DNA from: Maricaulis sp034659015
Lineage (GTDB): Bacteria > Pseudomonadota > Alphaproteobacteria > Caulobacterales > Maricaulaceae
Length of the DNA: 64,000 nucleotides
Assembly (NCBI GenBank): GCA_034659015.1
Contig: JAYEGL010000019.1
Location: 1-64,000, forward strand
Direction: 5' to 3'
Position 1 is the first letter of the stretch. The number at the start of each line of letters is the position of its first letter. Positions 1 to 7,577 of the stretch are shown piece after piece. Below the pieces are notes generated by a model, which saw only the letters and a list, made by a program, of their open reading frames with translations, was not told the origin of the DNA and made no database searches. The position numbers and the translations under genes are program-made.

Positions 1-136
1 TTGACCGAGTTGACCGAGTTGACCGAGTTGACCGAGTTGACCGAGTTGACCGAGTTGACCGAGTTGACCGAGTTGACCGAGTTGACCGAGTTGACCGAGT
101 TGACCGAGTTGACCGAGTTGACCGAGTTGACCGAGT
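1..136. repeat. 9-bp tandem repeat at contig edge
   Basis: Fifteen perfect copies of TTGACCGAG plus one base run straight into an assembly gap. One frame reads (Leu-Thr-Glu)n, which is a by-product of the 9-bp period and not convincing protein. It may be a true minisatellite that stopped the assembler, or an assembly artefact. Nothing else is visible in this stretch. Confidence 0.95.
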
Positions 137-236
137 NNNNNNNNNNNNNNNNNNNNNNNNNNNNNNNNNNNNNNNNNNNNNNNNNNNNNNNNNNNNNNNN
201 NNNNNNNNNNNNNNNNNNNNNNNNNNNNNNNNNNNN
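137..236. other. assembly gap (100 N)
   Basis: Exactly 100 N. This is the conventional placeholder for a scaffold gap of unknown length, so distance and linkage between the repeat on the left and the ATPase gene on the right are not established. Confidence 0.98.
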
Positions 237-276
237 TGACCAGTGTCGTTCTGCAATTTTTAGTGGAGAGTGCGCG

Positions 277-1452
277 GTGCAGGCAGAAGACAGCCCGTTC
301 ACGCCCGGCGCCGGTGTCATGCCGGAAGTCATGGCCGGCCGCGAGGCCATCGTGACGGCGATGCTTGCCCAGAACCGGCGGGCCCTGAAGGGGCGTGCGG
401 CGCGCAGCCTGGTGCTGCACGGGCTGCGCGGCACCGGCAAGACATCCATCCTCCTGGAGGCCCGCGAACAGGCCGAGGCGCTGGGCAGCGTCGTGTCCTG
501 GATCGAGGCGGTGCCGGACAAACCCTTCTTGCAACAGCTTGTCGCGCAATTGCGCAAGATCCTGATCTCGCTGGACACGGTGGAAAAGGCCCGCCGCTTC
601 GTGCGGGCCGCCGGCGGCGCGCTCGCCAGCCTGGTCCGGTCGGTGAATGTGCAGTTTCCTGGCGGTTCGGTCGGCGTGGAGTTCGAGCCGGTGCCCGGGG
701 TTGCCGACAGCGGCGCTCTGGAGACCGATCTGCCGGATCTGATCGAGGCGGTGGGACTGGCGGCCAAGCATGCCGGCACGGCCGTTGTGCTGATCGTGGA
801 CGAGCTTCAATTCGTCGGGGACACCCATCTCAATGCGCTGATCGTGTCGATGCACCGCATCGCGCAGCGGCGCCTGCCGGTTGTCCTGATCGGAGCCGGC
901 CTGCCCAACGTGCTCAAACAGCTCGGCGAAAGCCGGTCCTATTCCGAGCGTCTTTTCATGGCGGAAAGCGTCGGTCCGCTCTCCCGCGAGGCGACCGACG
1001 CGGTCTTTCGCGACACGCTGGCCCTGGAGGATGTAGCGATCGAGGCCGACGCGCTGGACGCATTGTGGGCGGAAACGGAGGGTTATCCGCACTTCATCCA
1101 GGAATGGGGCAATGGCTGCTGGGCGGTGGCGCAGGCCTCGCCGATCCGCAAGCGGGATGTCGACCGGGCCGCCCCGCGCGTGCGCAGCGCGCTGGATCGC
1201 GGCTTTTTCCAGATGCGGCTGGACCGCTGCACGCAGCAGGAGATGGATTATATGCGCGCGCTGGCCTCGCTGGGCCCCGGCGAGCACGGGCCCGGAGCCG
1301 TGGCGAAGGCCTATGGCGTGTCATCTTCCAGTCAGCTCAATTCGACGCGCCAGCACCTCATCGAAAAGGGCATGATCTACGCGCCGAGTTACGGCAAGCT
1401 GGCCTTCACCGTGCCGCGCTTCGAGGATTTCCTGGCCCGTTACACCGGCTAG
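277..1452 (+). CDS. AAA-type ATP-binding protein (Orc1/Cdc6-like ATPase)
   Basis: A 391-residue ATPase starting at GTG 277, with GGAGAG 6 nt upstream. An open frame runs further left only into the N gap. Walker A is GLRGTGKT at residues 49-56 and Walker B is VVLIVDE ending near residues 175-176. A C-terminal region resembling a winged helix follows (SSSSQLNSTRQHLIEKGMIY). This layout matches the Orc1/Cdc6-like or AAA_16 ATPases often found singly in alphaproteobacterial genomes. The substrate or partner is unknown; a DNA-linked role is only inferred from the architecture. It converges with the ABC-F gene and the two share the bases CTAG as overlapping TAG stops. Confidence 0.75.
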   Translation: MQAEDSPFTPGAGVMPEVMAGREAIVTAMLAQNRRALKGRAARSLVLHGLRGTGKTSILLEAREQAEALGSVVSWIEAVPDKPFLQQLVAQLRKILISLDTVEKARRFVRAAGGALASLVRSVNVQFPGGSVGVEFEPVPGVADSGALETDLPDLIEAVGLAAKHAGTAVVLIVDELQFVGDTHLNALIVSMHRIAQRRLPVVLIGAGLPNVLKQLGESRSYSERLFMAESVGPLSREATDAVFRDTLALEDVAIEADALDALWAETEGYPHFIQEWGNGCWAVAQASPIRKRDVDRAAPRVRSALDRGFFQMRLDRCTQQEMDYMRALASLGPGEHGPGAVAKAYGVSSSSQLNSTRQHLIEKGMIYAPSYGKLAFTVPRFEDFLARYTG

Positions 1453-3272
1453 GTTTCTCCCTCGATTTCCTCGCGCAGGGTCGCCAGTTCCAGCCAGCGG
1501 TCCTCCTTGGCCTCGCGGTCGGCAATGGCGTCGGCGAGTTTTTGGGAAACCTCTGCAAACCGGGCGCTGTCGGCGAACAGGTTCGGATCTTCCATCTGCT
1601 TTTCCAGCGCGGCGATGGTCTCGTTCAGCGCATCGATCTCGCCGGGCAGGCGTTCCAGGGCGTAGCGATCCTTGTTCGCCATGCGCCGGCGTTCCGGCTT
1701 TGGTGAGGCCGGTTCGGCCTTGGCGGCAGGCGCGCCGGACTTGCCGCCGGACGGCGCCGATGTGCGGTCGTCCGGTGCAACGCCCCGGCCGCGCTGGCTC
1801 AGCATGTCGGAATAGCCGCCGGCATATTCGCGCCATGTCCCGCCGCCCTCGGAGACGATGACGCTGGTGCACACCCGGTCGAGAAAGTCGCGGTCGTGGG
1901 AGACCAGAAAGACCGTGCCGGCATAGTCGGCGATGAGGCCTTCCAGCAGGTCCAGCGTTTCCAGGTCGAGATCGTTGGTCGGTTCGTCGAGCACCAGGAG
2001 GTTGGAGGGCAGGGCGAGGGCGCGCGCCAGCATGAGCCGCGCCTTCTCGCCGCCGGAGAGGACGCGCACGGGCGTGTTGGCCTGTTCCGGCGGGAAGAGG
2101 AAATCCTTCATGTAGGCCATGACGTGCTTGGTCTTGCCGCCGACTTCCACCTGGTTGCCACCGCCCTGGGTCAGCGCCTCGGAGACGGTCCAGTCGTCCT
2201 TCAGCGCGAGGCGCTTCTGGTCGAGGCTGGCGATCTCCAGCTTCGTGCCCAGGCGCACCTCGCCCTCGTCGGGCTCGAGCTGACCGGTGAGGATGTTGAG
2301 CAGGGTCGTCTTGCCGGCGCCATTGGGGCCGACCAGACCGATGCGCGCCTTGCGGGCGATCTTGGTGGAGAAGTCCTTCACGATCGAACGGCCGTCGTAA
2401 CCGAGCGAGACATGGCGGGCCTCGGCGACAAGCTTGCCACTGTCCTGGGCCTGGCTGGCTTCCAGCTTGACCTGGCCCTGGGGCCCGCGATGCTCGGCGC
2501 GCTGGCGCTTGAGGTCGTGCAGTTCGGCAAGGCGGCGCACATTGCGCTTGCGCCTTGCGGTGACGCCATAGCGCAGCCAGTCCTCTTCGCGCACGATCTT
2601 GCGGTCGAGCTTGTGCAACTCCTCCTGCTCCTGTTCGAAAACCTCGTCGCGCCAGGCTTCGAAGCTCCCGAAACCCTTTTCCAGCAGACGCGTGCGGCCG
2701 CGGTCGAGCCACAGCGTCTTGCGCGTCAGCGTTTCCAGGAAGCGGCGGTCGTGGCTGATCAGTACCAGAGCCGAGCGGCAGGCCGCCAGCTCGCCTTCCA
2801 GCCATTCGATCGCCGGCAGGTCGAGATGGTTGGTCGGTTCGTCCAGCATCAGAATGTCGGGATCGGGGGCCAGGGCGCGGGCCAGCGCTGCGCGCCTCGC
2901 CTCACCGCCGGAAACCTGGTCCGGTTTTTCCTCGCCCGACAGGCCGAGCTGTTCGAGCAGATAGTCGGCGCGGTAGTCCATGTCGCCCGGCGCCAGCCCG
3001 TCCATGACATAGTCGCGCAGGGTGGCGAAGCCGGCGAGGTCGGGCTCCTGCTCCAGGTAGCGCACCGTCGCACCGGGATGGATGAAACGTTCGCCCTCGT
3101 CCGCTTCGACCAGACCGGCGGCCACCTTCATGAGCGTCGACTTGCCCGACCCGTTGCGTCCGACCAGGCAAAGCCGTTCGCTTTCGCCGACCTGCATGTC
3201 GGCGCCGTCGAGCAGCGGCGTCACGCCGAAGGTGAGATGGATGTCCTGCAGGGTGAGAAGCGGTGGTGCCAT
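1449..3272 (-). CDS. uup: ABC-F family ATP-binding protein (Uup-like)
   Basis: A soluble 607-residue protein with two ABC ATPase domains and no membrane segments. The first Walker A is GRNGSGKST (residues 38-46), with a signature VSGGEARR and Walker B ILMLDEPTNHLD. The second copy has GPNGAGKTT, LSGGEKARL and LVLDEPTNDLD. The charged inter-domain linker and the C-terminal coiled-coil-like tail (RYALERLPGEIDALNETIAALEKQ) fit Uup. ABC-F proteins act on the ribosome, and Uup is also linked to precise excision and DNA-branch binding. Start MAPPLLTLQDI was chosen because the longer frame adds about 63 low-complexity residues. The gene lies 59 bp downstream of an unknown-function gene on the same strand. 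Confidence 0.88.
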   Translation of the reverse strand: MAPPLLTLQDIHLTFGVTPLLDGADMQVGESERLCLVGRNGSGKSTLMKVAAGLVEADEGERFIHPGATVRYLEQEPDLAGFATLRDYVMDGLAPGDMDYRADYLLEQLGLSGEEKPDQVSGGEARRAALARALAPDPDILMLDEPTNHLDLPAIEWLEGELAACRSALVLISHDRRFLETLTRKTLWLDRGRTRLLEKGFGSFEAWRDEVFEQEQEELHKLDRKIVREEDWLRYGVTARRKRNVRRLAELHDLKRQRAEHRGPQGQVKLEASQAQDSGKLVAEARHVSLGYDGRSIVKDFSTKIARKARIGLVGPNGAGKTTLLNILTGQLEPDEGEVRLGTKLEIASLDQKRLALKDDWTVSEALTQGGGNQVEVGGKTKHVMAYMKDFLFPPEQANTPVRVLSGGEKARLMLARALALPSNLLVLDEPTNDLDLETLDLLEGLIADYAGTVFLVSHDRDFLDRVCTSVIVSEGGGTWREYAGGYSDMLSQRGRGVAPDDRTSAPSGGKSGAPAAKAEPASPKPERRRMANKDRYALERLPGEIDALNETIAALEKQMEDPNLFADSARFAEVSQKLADAIADREAKEDRWLELATLREEIEGET

Positions 3273-3331
3273 GGTGCGACGCATACCGTCCGGCGCCGCA
3301 TCCGTCACGGGTTTCGGGCATGGGCGCGCGT

Positions 3332-4480
3332 TCAGCCCTGCGCGGCGGCCTGGTCGGTGTAGTAGACGTCCTGGGAGGTGCGGGTCAGCGAGCGCAGGAA
3401 GTTGGGGAAGATTTCCAGCGCGTCGGCGGCCGACAGGCTGCCCTTCTCGCGATCCTTCCACCAGTAGTCCCAGAAGGAGGTGACGTGGGTGACGGCTGAC
3501 AGGTCGGCGCCGAGCTGACCGAAATGAGCGTGCGCCTTGAGCAGGAAGTCGCGGATCGCCGTGGGGTCGCCCCCCTTGCAGAAGCGTGTGTACTGGCTGT
3601 CATAGTCGTCCATGACCGAGGTCAGGGCCCGCCAGCGGTCCTTGGACATTTTCAGGATGGCGCGGCGGATATCGTGCACTTCCTTGTTCTCTTCCCAGGT
3701 CGCGCCGCGCACGGTCACGTCGTTGAGCTCGATCAGGAAGCGGCGCAGGTCGTCGCGCGCGTCGCGGATACGCCAGCGATAGTAGAGAATGCCCTTCCAG
3801 CCGAAAATGCCCTCCTCGTACTGTTCCTCGCTCATGCCGAGCGTTTCGCGCAGGGCGGCAAGCCGGTCGGTGTTCTCGCCGTCGAGCAGTTCGCGGGCGA
3901 ACTTGCGGGCGCGGTCGTCGTCCGGACTGAGGATTTCGTTGTTGAAGGCGAGGCTGACAATGCCGAAGATCTGCCGGGTCACATTGTCGAGCATGGCTTC
4001 CTGCTCGTCCGGCGAGATGTTGAAATAGAAGCGCGCCACCGGCCGGTCGCATTGGGCATAGCGGTCGGCCAGCAGGAAGGGGTCGAAGGAGGGCATGGCC
4101 GCCAGCTCCTTCACCCGTTTGAGATCGGCGTCGAATTGCGGGTTGATGGAACCTGTGCCGAGAAACTCCTTGAGCCGCCGGTCGAACCCCTTCTCCTCCA
4201 CGAAGAAGGAATGCCCGCCCATGGCCAGGTCGTCGGTCGAGACCGGGATGATCAGCTTGGTGGCGACCGGGTTTTCGGTATGCAGATACGGCCGTTCATG
4301 CGGCCGCACCGTGTGCTTGAGCAGGAAGCTGGCATTCAGGCGCTGGTTCCGGAAGAAGGGTTTGGCGGCGAAGGCCAGCGTCTCGCCGTAGCGGCGATAG
4401 ATCGACCAGAGGTCGAGAATGCGCGGCGTTGCGCCGCCGCGAACGATCCGGCGAAGGCTGCTTCTGTCTGACCCGCTCAT
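3332..4480 (-). CDS. conserved protein of unknown function, tandem paralogue A
   Basis: A 382-residue soluble protein; I do not recognise a named family. It is clearly homologous to the next gene upstream (4625-5827). Shared blocks in the same order are GGAT.RILDL..I..RYG near the N-terminus, KHTVR.HERPY, GGH..FVEE.GF, ELAA.PSFDPF.LA.RY, FYFNIS or LYFNIS, IFGW.GILYYRW and L..V.HV..FW.YW near the C-terminus. No signal peptide, membrane segment or nucleotide-binding motif is visible. The many Trp, Tyr and Arg residues suggest a compact helical fold. It is transcribed towards the ABC-F gene. Confidence 0.8.
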   Translation of the reverse strand: MSGSDRSSLRRIVRGGATPRILDLWSIYRRYGETLAFAAKPFFRNQRLNASFLLKHTVRPHERPYLHTENPVATKLIIPVSTDDLAMGGHSFFVEEKGFDRRLKEFLGTGSINPQFDADLKRVKELAAMPSFDPFLLADRYAQCDRPVARFYFNISPDEQEAMLDNVTRQIFGIVSLAFNNEILSPDDDRARKFARELLDGENTDRLAALRETLGMSEEQYEEGIFGWKGILYYRWRIRDARDDLRRFLIELNDVTVRGATWEENKEVHDIRRAILKMSKDRWRALTSVMDDYDSQYTRFCKGGDPTAIRDFLLKAHAHFGQLGADLSAVTHVTSFWDYWWKDREKGSLSAADALEIFPNFLRSLTRTSQDVYYTDQAAAQG

Positions 4481-4561
4481 CCGTAATGCCTGTTCTGCTG
4501 GGTAGTCCGGGAGGCTAGGCGGAACTGTTTAATATCCAATGACTGAACGGCGTCTCGCGGC

Positions 4562-4601
4562 CCGGGGCTGCTGCCTGAAGGGTAGGGGACAGCAGCCCCG
4601 G
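4562..4601. terminator. 12-bp hairpin between paralogues
   Basis: CCGGGGCTGCTG (4562-4573) and its exact complement CAGCAGCCCCGG (4590-4601) form a 12-bp stem with a 16-nt loop just after the stop of paralogue B. There is no T-run on the minus strand, so it may be a processing or Rho-assisted site rather than a classical terminator. Confidence 0.45.
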
Positions 4602-4624
4602 CGGACGGTCGGACGGAGGGTGTG

Positions 4625-5827
4625 TCAGGCCGCGCTGGTCGCAACCACAACGGGTTTCGGGATGGGCGAGCGGATGCGGCGCCGGGCTTCGCCCTGATGG
4701 CTGCGGCCGCCCGGCGATGTGCGGGTTACGCTGGCAATGAAGTCGGAGAACAGCATCACCGCCTCGCGGGCATGCAGGAAGCCTTTCGCGTTCTGCGATG
4801 CCCAGTAGCGCCAGAAACCCGGCACATGACCGACCACGGACAGGTCGGACCCGACATCGTAGAACAGGCTGGGCGCCTTCAGCAGGAAGTTGCGGAACCC
4901 GTTGGCGTCCTCGCCGCGGCAGAAACGGCCGAACACGTATTCATACTCCTCCATGACGGTCGTCAGGCTGGCCCAGCGGTGGCGCGTCTCGTCGATGATG
5001 GTCCGGCGCATGTGCTGGAGTTCGGAGTATTCGTGCTCGCTGGCGCCGACGATGGAGACAGACTTGATCTGCTGGATGAAGTCCTTCAGCGCGGCGAGGG
5101 CTTCGTTCATGTGCCAGCGGTAGTAGAGGATGCCGCGCCAGCCGAAGATGCCGGATTTGAACTCCATCTCCGTCATGTCGAGGGAGCGGCGCAGATCGCT
5201 CAGCCGGCCGTCCAGGTCGCAGGCCAGCAATTGCCGGGTGAAGCGCAGCGCACGCACCTTGTCCTGCTGGGAATGATCGCCGAAGGCGAGGCTGACCACA
5301 TCGACGATCTGGCGCGCCACGGAATCCTCCATGCGCTCCTTTTCGTGTTCGGAAATGTTGAAATAGAGCTCGTCGATCGGGCGCGCATGCTCGCGATAGC
5401 GCTCGGCCAGGATGAAGGGGTCGAAGCTGGGCAGCGCTGCCAGTTCGCGAAGCCGGATCAGGTCGAGATCCATCAGGTGCGGCTCGTCCGGGCGTTCGAA
5501 CAGGGTGCGCATCTTCTGGGCGAAGCCGATTTCCTCGACGAAGACGGCATGGCCGCCCAGCGACAGGTCGCTGTCGGCCAGCGGTACGAGCACCTTGGTC
5601 ACCACCGGCTGGGACGACATCACATAGGGGCGTTCATGGGCCCGCACCGTGTGCTTGATGATGAAGCAGCGGTTGAGCCGGGGGTGCAGGAAGAAGGGCT
5701 GTTCGGAATGACGGTTGTACGCGCCATAGCGCTGGGCGATCGAATAGAGGTCCAGGATCCGCGAGGTGGCGCCACCCTTGATGATATTGCGCAGATCCGA
5801 GCGCATGGTTTCGCGGACACGTGGCAT
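4625..5827 (-). CDS. conserved protein of unknown function, tandem paralogue B
   Basis: A 400-residue paralogue of the neighbouring 3332-4480 gene. The start is ATG 5827 preceded by GGAGGGA. It keeps the same diagnostic blocks: GGATSRILDLYSIAQRYG, KHTVRAHERPY, GGHAVFVEEIGF, ELAALPSFDPFILAERY, LYFNISEHEKE, SGIFGWRGILYYRW and FWRYW. The C-terminus carries an extra Arg-rich tail of about 35 residues absent from A. No catalytic motif is evident. The retained Trp/Tyr-rich core argues for selection on both copies, and the divergence shows an old duplication. The two may act as a heterodimer or in alternative conditions, but that is speculation. Confidence 0.8.
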   Translation of the reverse strand: MPRVRETMRSDLRNIIKGGATSRILDLYSIAQRYGAYNRHSEQPFFLHPRLNRCFIIKHTVRAHERPYVMSSQPVVTKVLVPLADSDLSLGGHAVFVEEIGFAQKMRTLFERPDEPHLMDLDLIRLRELAALPSFDPFILAERYREHARPIDELYFNISEHEKERMEDSVARQIVDVVSLAFGDHSQQDKVRALRFTRQLLACDLDGRLSDLRRSLDMTEMEFKSGIFGWRGILYYRWHMNEALAALKDFIQQIKSVSIVGASEHEYSELQHMRRTIIDETRHRWASLTTVMEEYEYVFGRFCRGEDANGFRNFLLKAPSLFYDVGSDLSVVGHVPGFWRYWASQNAKGFLHAREAVMLFSDFIASVTRTSPGGRSHQGEARRRIRSPIPKPVVVATSAA

Positions 5828-5912
5828 TGAAATCCCTCCCGTCCAGGCGTCCTAACCCGGCCCGGCTTAAGGCCGGGTCTGCCGAAGCGGTCGGAATTGA
5901 ATAGAATGCCAG

Positions 5913-6380
5913 CTAGTCGGGTCTGGCTGGTGCCGGCTGCAGTGTGGCGAACAGGAAACCGGCGGCCGCACCGCCCAGGCACAGGGTGAGAAGGCCGGGC
6001 AGTTCGCGGCTTGACGCGACCGGTGTGATCGTGGCGTCCAGCACCTGGCCGTAAAACGCCGTGATGCCCAGCATGATCGCGGCGACTGCCGCGCCGCCCG
6101 CGAGGGTGAAACCCAGCCGGCGCCAGCCGCGTCCCAGCAGGCGGGCGAGCAGGCTGGCGATCGGGAAGGCGATGGCGAAGCCCGCGAGGAGCAGCACGAA
6201 AAGTGTCGGGGCGAAGCCGATAAGGTCCTGCCGGATTGCATCCAGCCGTACTCCGGTGGGAATGCTCGCTCCGGCCCGCGCCAGCGCCTGCAGAACGACG
6301 TGGGTGTTGGCGATGCTCACCAGCACCGCACCCGTCGCCACAGCGAGCAGGAATAGAAGAATGGTACGCAGCACGGCCAT
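5913..6380 (-). CDS. small integral membrane protein, unknown function
   Basis: A 155-residue hydrophobic protein with about four predicted membrane segments: the N-terminus (VLRTILLFLLAVATGAVLV), the middle (FAPTLFVLLLAGFAIAFPI and GFTLAGGAAVAAIMLGI) and the C-terminus (LLTLCLGGAAAGFLFATL). The start is the ATG at 6380 preceded by GGGGGAAGG; a frame 10 residues longer lacks a ribosome site. No conserved family motif is recognised. It lies between the paralogue pair (same strand) and the divergent sugar dehydrogenase gene. Confidence 0.65.
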   Translation of the reverse strand: MAVLRTILLFLLAVATGAVLVSIANTHVVLQALARAGASIPTGVRLDAIRQDLIGFAPTLFVLLLAGFAIAFPIASLLARLLGRGWRRLGFTLAGGAAVAAIMLGITAFYGQVLDATITPVASSRELPGLLTLCLGGAAAGFLFATLQPAPARPD

Positions 6381-6463
6381 GGCCTTCCCCCGAATTGGGC
6401 TCAACAGCACGGGCGTGAGCCTATAGTGTGGCGATCAAGGCGACAATTCGCTTGGGGGAGAAC

Positions 6464-7564
6464 ATGTCGAGATTTCTGATCGCGATGGGCGCGGCCGTGC
6501 TGGCGCTGGCCGGTTCCGCGGCGGCGCAGACGCAGCTGGAAACCCGTGTGGAGGGGCTGGAGCATCCCTGGAGCCTGGCCTTCCTGCCCGATGGCCGCAT
6601 GCTGGTGACCGAGAAGCCGGGGCGGCTGCGGATCGTCGGTCCGGAGGGGCTCGATGACGCGCCGGTCGGCGGCGTTCCGGATGTACTCTATTCCGGACAG
6701 GGCGGGCTTCTCGAAGTGGCGCTCCATCCCGATTTCCAGACCAATCGCTGGGTCTATCTGACCTGGTCGGAGGGCACGCCGCGGGACAATACGCTGCATC
6801 TCGGCCGCGGACGGCTGGAAGACGGGCGGTTGCAGGATTTCCGCAGCCTGTTCGAGGCCGGGCCCCGCCGCCGGACCGACGTGCATTACGGCGGACGCAT
6901 CGCCTTCCTGCAGGACAACAGCCTGCTGCTGGGGATTGGCGACGGCTTCGATTTTCGCGAACAGGCCCAGGACCCGGCTTCGCATTTCGGCACATTCGTC
7001 CATCTGGACGAGGACGGCGCCCCCCTGGGCGGCGCGTTCCAGGGATCGGCCCCGGGCGTCTATTCCATCGGCCATCGTAATCCCCAGGCCGTGGTGCGCG
7101 ATCCGGCGACCGGCATCGTCTACGCCCACGAGCACGGGCCCCAGGGCGGCGACGAGATCAACATTCTGCGCGCGGGCGGGAATTACGGCTGGCCGATCGC
7201 CAGCCACGGTATCGATTATACCGGCGCGCTGGTGACGCCGTTCGAGAGCTATCCCGGCATGGCCGATCCGATCCATGTCTGGGTGCCGTCCATCGCGCCG
7301 GCCGGCATGGCGGTCTATCGCGGCGACATGTTCCCTGACTGGGATGGCGACCTGCTGGTCGCCGCCCTCATTCCCGGCGATGCGGACGTGCCCTCGGGCC
7401 ATGTCCGCCGGGTCGATCTGGAGGGCGGTGCCGTGGCCGGCGAGGCGGTGCTGTTCGGCGAGCTGGAAGCGCGCATCCGCGATGTGCGCGTCGGCCCGGA
7501 CGGCGCCGTGTGGCTTCTCACCGACGAGGAAAACGGCCGCCTGGTCCGGGTCAGCCGGGACTAG
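6464..7564 (+). CDS. PQQ-dependent sugar dehydrogenase (secreted)
   Basis: A 366-residue periplasmic six-bladed beta-propeller of the soluble aldose/glucose dehydrogenase family (GSDH, YliI-like), which oxidises aldoses with PQQ as cofactor. An N-terminal signal peptide (MSRFLIAMGAAVLALAGSAAA) precedes the mature domain. Family motifs visible are HPWSLAFLPDGRMLVTEKPGRLR, GQGGLLEVALHPDF, HYGGRIAF, GHRNPQ and HEHGPQGGDEINI. The start is ATG 6464 behind GGGGGAGA. It converges with the RND pump gene. No PQQ biosynthesis genes lie in the window, so the cofactor source is unseen. Confidence 0.88.
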   Translation: MSRFLIAMGAAVLALAGSAAAQTQLETRVEGLEHPWSLAFLPDGRMLVTEKPGRLRIVGPEGLDDAPVGGVPDVLYSGQGGLLEVALHPDFQTNRWVYLTWSEGTPRDNTLHLGRGRLEDGRLQDFRSLFEAGPRRRTDVHYGGRIAFLQDNSLLLGIGDGFDFREQAQDPASHFGTFVHLDEDGAPLGGAFQGSAPGVYSIGHRNPQAVVRDPATGIVYAHEHGPQGGDEINILRAGGNYGWPIASHGIDYTGALVTPFESYPGMADPIHVWVPSIAPAGMAVYRGDMFPDWDGDLLVAALIPGDADVPSGHVRRVDLEGGAVAGEAVLFGELEARIRDVRVGPDGAVWLLTDEENGRLVRVSRD

Positions 7565-7577
7565 CTAGCCGGCCTGG

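Noticed and set aside
1..276. In-frame (Leu-Thr-Glu)n N-terminus for the ATPase
   Set aside because: The frame crosses a 100-N gap of unknown true length, and a GTG start with a good ribosome site lies at 277.
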